Of a stretch of 39,357 bases of DNA, positions 34,274 to 39,357 are shown in pieces. The stretch lies in contig PJRA01000302.1 of NCBI GenBank assembly GCA_016987375.1, forward strand, positions 45,207 through 84,563. Direction: 5' to 3'. The notes under the pieces are model-generated. The model ran no database searches and was not told the origin of the DNA. It saw only the letters and a list, made by a program, of their open reading frames with translations. Within the stretch, counting starts at the first letter, position 1. Each line of letters starts with the position of its first letter. The translations under genes were made by a program, and so were the position numbers. The stretch is from Brachionus koreanus (lineage: Eukaryota; Rotifera; Eurotatoria; Ploima; Brachionidae).

Positions 34274-35147
34274 TATTTTCACTTAGGCTACTTTAACCGA
34301 ATCCGAGGCGATGCACTGGACTAGGAATTTGAGTTGAGTGTTTTCTTAAAGGTTATAGCCATTTTTAATAGATCCATTGAGTAAATAATAATAAGAAAGT
34401 ACAGTATCCTTCAGAATAAAATATAAGATGAAAAAATTGAATTAAAATTAAATAGAATTAAGTCAAATAAAAAAAAATAAGTATAAAGAAAAAAAAGTTA
34501 AATAAGTTATAAATAAAATAAAAAAGAAAATTTATAAACATTGATTTGAAATGGCCATATTTAAATATTTGATATTCCAAGAATGAAGCAATTACAAAAT
34601 AAAATAGAATTTGTGAACCCTCTATGATTTAATAGTTTTGACAATTCTTCTAAATAAAATTAAAATTTAATTATCATAAAATCTATTTTAATCTTAGAGC
34701 TTTTATATTCAGTCAAGCATTGCGCTTCTAAACATGTTCACTTTATGCATTTCTATTTGTATGGACTTTTTTTCATTTTTTAATTGTTCTTCTTCAGTTA
34801 AACTTGTGACACTTTTAAGGATAAAAACTTGTATGGTTTAATTTACAAATTAAAATAAATAAAAATTGAAATAGAAAATTATTTTTTAAATTTAAAAATC
34901 AACTTTTTTATTCTTTAATTTCAAATAAATAAAGAAAAATTATTTTAAAAAATTTTTGAATTTAATTGTTGTCTCAAATAGAGCTAAGAATATCAAGCAT
35001 GTCCTAACATATTTATGTAAAAAGATCGTTCGATTTTTCTCTAAATACCCAATATTAATAGATATCACGTTCATTTCAATTTTCTAGGTCAGAAATAGTA
35101 CCATTTATAAAAAAAATTGATTTTTTCTTTTAATTTAGAAATAAAAG
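34274..35147. other. Upstream region of the XXYLT1-type gene
   Basis: AT-rich. At 35121-35138 a pyrimidine-rich tract ends in TTTAG, a good splice-acceptor match, nine bases before the ATG. No other feature was recognised. Confidence 0.45.
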
Positions 35148-36122
35148 ATGAAAATATTTGTATTTATTTTTCTATTAGAGCAAATTCTAGCATCTAATCC
35201 AATCGACGTTGGTATCATATTCACAAAAGCAGGAGGAAACGATAATTTAATAGAAAAATTTAAAACATGTGTCTCATCAATTCTTAAATATTCGTCAGTT
35301 GATCTCAATTTGTACATTATTGGTGACACCGAAAGCCAGTACATTGCCAAAAATGTCATCAGCAAAATAAAGCAACCAAAAATAAATGTCAATTTGAAGT
35401 CAATAGATGCAGATTCGTTGGCCAAAAAAATGCATGATCTAGTCTCAAAAATGCAAAATCATTTTTCACATAGTCCAACTTCATACTATGGCGATTCACT
35501 CTTTTTCTTGTCCATAGGACTTCACAAAGTATTCAGTCCAATCATTAACAAAATGATTCTTTTGGACTCGGATCTCAAATTCAAAAAAGACATTTCCGAT
35601 TTGCATGCTCTTTTCTCAAATTTTAGCGAAACAAACCTAATAGGCATAGCCCGAGATGGCCAGCCGGTCTATCGACACTTGTTTTGGCAATATAGAAAAG
35701 AAAATCCAGATACCCGAGTGGGCAGTCCTCCTCCAGACGGACTGACTGGATTTAATAGTGGAGTATTGCTGCTTGATTTAGCTAAGATGAGAAAATCAGA
35801 ATTGTACAATCAACTTTTGACACATGAAAAAGTTGATTACTTGACCAAAAAGTATCATTTCAAAGGTCATTTGGGCGATCAGGATTTTTTTACTTTAGTC
35901 GGAATGGAACATGAAGAATTGTTTTATGTGCTACCATGTCAATGGAATAGGCAATTGTGCCGATGGTGGGGTGAGCATGGATATGCTGATGTTATCGATC
36001 AGTATTATACATGCAATTATGATATTTTTATTTATCATGGCAATTGTAATACACCAATACCAAAAGATGAAGATGATAATGAGTACCAGTCTTATTTTGT
36101 CCGTGTTAAAGATGATCTCTAG
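35148..36122 (+). CDS. XXYLT1: Xyloside xylosyltransferase 1-type glycosyltransferase
   Basis: A single open frame of 324 residues from ATG 35148. Residues 1-16 are hydrophobic after a lysine and form a signal peptide or short signal-anchor; the human enzyme has a longer type II N-terminus. The GT8-fold signatures are in order: metal-binding DSD at 140-142 in MILLDSDLKF, GFNSGVLLLDL at 201-211, HLGDQDFF at 241-248, and the C-terminal HGNC at 297-300. One N-glycosylation sequon (NFS, 158-160) is present. The family adds the second alpha-1,3-xylose to O-glucose-xylose on EGF repeats, notably of Notch, in the ER, using UDP-xylose. No intron interrupts it, unlike the other genes here. A related GT8 enzyme of the same group cannot be excluded, but the C-terminal block favours XXYLT1. 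Confidence 0.9.
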   Translation: MKIFVFIFLLEQILASNPIDVGIIFTKAGGNDNLIEKFKTCVSSILKYSSVDLNLYIIGDTESQYIAKNVISKIKQPKINVNLKSIDADSLAKKMHDLVSKMQNHFSHSPTSYYGDSLFFLSIGLHKVFSPIINKMILLDSDLKFKKDISDLHALFSNFSETNLIGIARDGQPVYRHLFWQYRKENPDTRVGSPPPDGLTGFNSGVLLLDLAKMRKSELYNQLLTHEKVDYLTKKYHFKGHLGDQDFFTLVGMEHEELFYVLPCQWNRQLCRWWGEHGYADVIDQYYTCNYDIFIYHGNCNTPIPKDEDDNEYQSYFVRVKDDL

Positions 36123-36158
36123 CGTAGATTTTTTTTATTTTTTAACATTTTATTTTTA

Positions 36159-36164
36159 AATAAA
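36159..36164 (+). promoter_or_regulatory. Polyadenylation signal, XXYLT1-type gene
   Basis: AATAAA 37 bases after the stop, followed by T-rich and then GT-containing sequence (TTATGTTCAGTT). The position fits a short 3' UTR. Confidence 0.55.
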
Positions 36165-36569
36165 ATTATGTTCAGTTAATTTAAACAGTTATTTATTTTT
36201 TGCTGAAGCCAGATTTGAGTAAGAGAAAACTTTATAGTAGATACAATTTTATAATGTTGGCTGACCGATGGAAAGTAACCACGAGTCATTCAGTTTTATT
36301 TATATTTAAAAAGCCTGCTTTTGAACATGTTATTTAAAAAATTCAAAAGCTTGATAGATTACGACTAGCTTTTCTTGGTTAAAGTGTAAACAAATGAATG
36401 ACTGAGAATGTTGATGAAATATTGGAAATATAAGATGAAGTAAGACAAGCAAGAAGCAAAGCCAAAAACTTGATTAAATCAATTGCACAGACTAAAATTT
36501 ATTTATTATTTTACTTTACTCAATTTTTTTATTTTACTTTAATTATTTTTTATTTACTGTTTAAAATTA

Positions 36570-36740
36570 TAAAAAAATAAACAGGCACACAGTATTCTCG
36601 ATTTGGTCTAACATATATTTTGTTAAGTTGTAAAAATGATTGAGCATCCCAATACACAAATGTTTTCTTGACCATACCAAGAATGTTGTTGGCTTTTTTT
36701 AAATTAGATAGCCCAGGTCATTTCTCATAAAAAATTCAAA
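36570..36740 (-). pseudogene. CR1-like reverse transcriptase fragment
   Basis: Minus-strand reading: LKKANNILGMVKKTFVYWDA, then QSFLQLNKIYVRPNREYCVP. This is the thumb region of CR1-group RTs (A-N-x-I-L-G-M-x-x-x-T-F, then YxxLVRPxLEY). It is about 55 codons. Further right, at 36880-36990, a minus-strand LLNNTLKWNDQIDSC stretch could be an older piece of a similar protein. Confidence 0.65.
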
Positions 36741-37117
36741 TAAAGTTATTAAGATAAATTAAACATTTTCTTTGAAAATTTATTCATTTTCTAAAAAATT
36801 ACAATAAAATTTTTAGCTAATAAAAGCCATTTATTAAAATTTTATTTAAATGAGATAAAAGTTTCAATTTTTTCAGAAAGGGTCTAAAAAACCCCTTCGG
36901 CCTTCTAGTGTTAACACAGCTATCAATTTGATCATTCCATTTGAGTGTGTTGTTCAATAAAGAGATTTCATGAAATTGATATTTTAAATTGAAATAGAAA
37001 GTTGAAAAATTTAATTGTAGCGTCAAAATATTAAGTATCAATTTCGGATATTTTCCCTGTTAAACTCCTAATTATTATAGCTAATTTTACGCACTGTTCT
37101 TCGATCTAAACACACTG

Positions 37118-37640
37118 TTGCGAATCCAAACAAAAATCTTGCATTACGGCTTTCCAAAACATACTTGGTTAGAAGTACTATGCATTGCATGGGACACTAG
37201 AGAAAAACAAATTGACAAAAGAAGACAAAGAAGAAAAGCTAGAAACAAAAAGCATTCCGAGGAAATTGATGGTCTTATAGTTGACATTGATTGTGCCAAG
37301 AGTCTGTACGAGCTTGCTTGTGAAACTGGAGTTTTCAACCCCTTTTTTGCTCGAAATAGCTTCTTCGATTTGGTTAAAGACTGTTCACTGGCTATTCAGG
37401 CAAAAATGCACAAGTCTTTAGGCAAGTGTTAGACAAGCTGTCAATGAGTTGTCAATTGGAGGTGGTCAGGGTATGCTCAAATGCAATTGTACAGGTCAGT
37501 GTCTTATAAATATATGTGGTTGTAAGAAATTACAACTTCTATGTTGTTCTTCTATTCTTCTATGTCAAGGTGTCATGGTGGTAATCCAAGTTGTAGGAAC
37601 AAACAGACTTTTTTACTTAATTAGTTTTAATTAATTTTAG
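37118..37640 (+). pseudogene. Cys-rich KRBA2/integrase-like C-terminal remnant plus an unrecognised reading
   Basis: Bases 37118-37432 are open for 104 codons without an ATG near the start (opens at TTG): a basic stretch (KQIDKRRQRRKARNKKH) and then a helical part. I do not recognise it. A frame slip near 37434 leads to RQAVNELSIGGGQGMLKCNC, then TGQCLINICGCKKLQLLC, and after another slip RCHGGNPSCRNK and a stop at about 37632. The cysteine pattern and the preceding GGGQG-x-x-x-C match the C-terminal Cys-rich motif of KRAB-A-domain-containing-2-like proteins, which are transposon/integrase-derived. Two slips in 200 bases argue for a pseudogene. The assignment is from memory. Confidence 0.45.
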
Positions 37641-37779
37641 TAAATATCTCAATCTAAGTTTTTTATTTAATTTTATAGATTTTTACTGTTGACCTAGTAA
37701 TTTTACAAATTTAGGGTAACATTTACATTTACATGTCCTAATTCACAGATTAGGACTGTTAACTACGGTGTATGTCATA

Positions 37780-38160
37780 CTGTGGAGTCTGAATACCTTT
37801 CATACTGGAAGCCTGTGGAGGATTCTGGGGATACACTTGCCCCTAAGACATTGTCTAATGCTGATCTATGCAAAAGAACAAATTCAGAGCCATTAATTCA
37901 ATGCATTAGGAACAAAATATTGCGATGGCTTGTATATGTACTTAGAATGAAAGAAAAAAAATATCAAAAAAAGTCCTTCAATGGACACCCCTAGGGTGAT
38001 GTAAGGTAGGAAAGCCAGCTGTTACATGAAGGTCAACAATCACGAAAGAGCTCATCTAAATGGGAATGACATGGGGAGAAGCACAGGTATGGGCATAAGA
38101 TCGACTCGAGTGGAAATCAAAAGTAATGACCTTTTACTCAACAAGGAGTAAATAAGGAAA
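37780..38160 (+). mobile_element. RTE/BovB-like LINE 3'-end remnant
   Basis: The plus strand reads NADLCKRTNSEPLIQCIRNK, then ILRWLVYVLRMKEKK, then with stops a W-G-E-A-Q segment (near 38075) and DR-x-W (near 38100). These blocks (IRxRRLRWLGHVLRM; TWGEAQ..A.DR..W) close the C-terminus of RTE-type reverse transcriptases. The fragment has frame breaks and a TAG at 37993. It ends near 38155 before an A/T-rich flank. Confidence 0.7.
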
Positions 38161-38571
38161 AAAAAGTCATCTACTGTGCCATTTGAATTTTTTTAATAAA
38201 CTAAACTAAATAACTAAATTTGAAATTTTAATGTTAAAAAAAAAACCAATTCAAAATCTCAAAATCTAGTAATAAAATTTATTTTAGTCTATAAATAAAA
38301 TTACACTGTAAAAACTTGTTGATTTTTTTTAATTGAAATTCATGTTCTAAGTGTCTTAAATTTTCTATCAAAATCTCTTTTCTAGTAAAAGAGAGCTTGT
38401 TTTAACTTATTGAAATAACAGATCGGTATTTATAATTTTTAGAATAAAATAAAATTGTTGGAAATCTGATGAACAGCCCCAATTTTGTTAAGGATAAAAT
38501 AACCGAATTTGACTGGCTCAGACTCGAGTCGAGTCATTTATAAAAAAAATGATTCTAAATTTAAGAGCTTG
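38161..38571. other. AT-rich spacer
   Basis: No coding. GACTCAGACTCGAGTCGAGTC at 38518-38538 is a locally self-complementary AGTC-rich patch like those noted elsewhere in the window. Confidence 0.4.
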
Positions 38572-39357
38572 AAATATGCTTGGATATGCTTCAAGGTGAT
38601 GGAACAACCATATCCAAGATCTTACCAGCACTTCAAACGGTTATTCATAAAATTGACTTAAAGTCATGTCATGAACTCATGTTGTCTAAAGATAAAACAG
38701 TAAAGCCTAAGCACTTTTATTTTGAAGATTTAAGTTCAAGTTTAATAGATTCGATTAAATCAAGATTTCGAGATGTATTTACAGAACCTCTTTTTGCAAT
38801 TTTGTCTATGCTCGACATAAATTATGGTACATCTTGGATAATACCGGAAGATAAATCGTATTAGATTAATAGGCTTAAAAAATGGTTGAAGAGTTAGACG
38901 AAAATGAAACTTTAGAATCGATTTCGAATATTATGATGATGATGATGATGAAAACAGTTTTATTGAACAAAATTTTGAATACGATTTAATGTTAAAAAAA
39001 CTTTTTGAATTCCAGCGGCAGTGTCGGCTTATTAATAGAGAGAAAAGTAATTCTTATTTTGAGCCGCTAGTTTGGTGGAAAGAAAATGAAAAACTTTTTC
39101 TAACACTTGCTAAGCTTGCTAAAAAAATTTTAGGGATTCCGTGATCGAGTGGTTCAATTGAGTATTTTTTAGCAAGACTGGTTACATATCGCGTCAACAC
39201 AGACGTCAAATGTATGGATTAGAGACTTGCTTAGGATTAGAGAGTACCTTAACTACTACTTAGGTTATGCAGGTAAGGTAGCTCCTATTATTAATGCCTT
39301 TCTAAAGATGACCCCAATAACCCGTCGGGAATATTGGTGGTATCTTTCTATAATCCT
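38572..39357 (+). pseudogene. hAT-superfamily transposase C-terminus remnant
   Basis: From about 38572 the reading is MLQGDGTTISKILPALQTVI, a typical start of the hAT C-terminal half (M-x-G-D-x-x-T-x-S-x-V-x-P), followed by 60 residues and a stop at 38864. In another frame an Asp run encoded by a (GAT)n microsatellite (38933-38951) is followed by EPLVWWKENEKLFLTLAKLA and KKILGIP, the hAT dimerisation (hATC) signature, then after an in-frame TGA a GSIEYF segment and, after a slip, TGYISRQHRRQMYGLETCLG. Readable sequence ends near 39226. The catalytic N-terminal part is absent. Confidence 0.75.
38933..38951. repeat. (ATG)n microsatellite
   Basis: About six uninterrupted ATG/GAT triplets inside the hAT remnant; they would encode an Asp run in the transposase frame. 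Confidence 0.9.

Noticed and set aside
35135..35425. Minus-strand 96-codon frame with a hydrophobic stretch resembling a membrane segment
   Set aside because: Lies entirely opposite the XXYLT1-type coding sequence, whose motifs are unambiguous.
1..39357. CRISPR arrays, bacterial promoters, operons, tRNA and rRNA genes
   Set aside because: The genes have introns and polyadenylation signals; no regularly spaced direct repeats, rRNA text or obvious tRNA cloverleaf were seen by eye. A covariance-model scan could still find a tRNA.

Overview
The window is animal nuclear DNA: very AT-rich, with interrupted protein-coding genes (GT..AG introns, mostly 49-68 bp plus a few of 1-2 kb), AATAAA-type polyadenylation signals and many decayed transposable elements. 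The gene set (class III myosin with a fused kinase, FASTK/RAP-domain protein, thiamine pyrophosphate carrier, xyloside xylosyltransferase) is metazoan. The composition, tiny introns and element types would fit a small protostome such as a monogonont rotifer (Brachionus-like); that assignment is inference and was not tested. Many apparent reading frames begin at TTG or GTG; starts given here are ATG.

Layout. 1-2922 (-): a decayed non-LTR retrotransposon running off the left edge. About 4220-4600 (+): probable MULE transposase C-terminus. 5349-13489 (-): a complete class III myosin gene, ten exons joining into one 1559-residue frame (kinase, motor, four IQ motifs, tail). Its intron 1 holds a dead mariner that is itself interrupted by a 193-bp MITE with an 8-bp target-site duplication. 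13490-17952: gene-poor spacer. 17953-22147 (+): a six-exon FASTK-family/RAP-domain gene (631 residues), with a fold-back repeat in its 2.1-kb third intron. 22692-22749: assembly gap. 22890-24960 (-): a 5'-truncated CR1-like LINE with a perfect hairpin just past its 3' end. About 25755-26090 (-): Tc1/IS630-type transposase C-terminus. 26772-27790 (-): two-exon mitochondrial thiamine pyrophosphate carrier gene. 29195-29450 (-): MULE-type zinc-finger fragment. 32158-32760 (-): CR1-like LINE tail. 33585-34273: long inverted-repeat element. 35148-36122 (+): intronless XXYLT1-type gene. 36570 to the end: LINE, Cys-rich KRBA2-like, RTE-like and hAT remnants.

The four host genes do not form a pathway. 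Two products act in mitochondria (RNA metabolism and cofactor import), one in actin protrusions, and one in the ER on Notch-type EGF repeats. The window shows intact single-copy genes surrounded by fragments of at least six transposon groups, with the large introns and intergenic spaces enlarged by insertions. No clearly novel multi-gene system was found. The points most worth checking are the nested mariner/MITE, the 0.69-kb fold-back element, the doubly internally deleted LINE and the paired tail motifs of the myosin.
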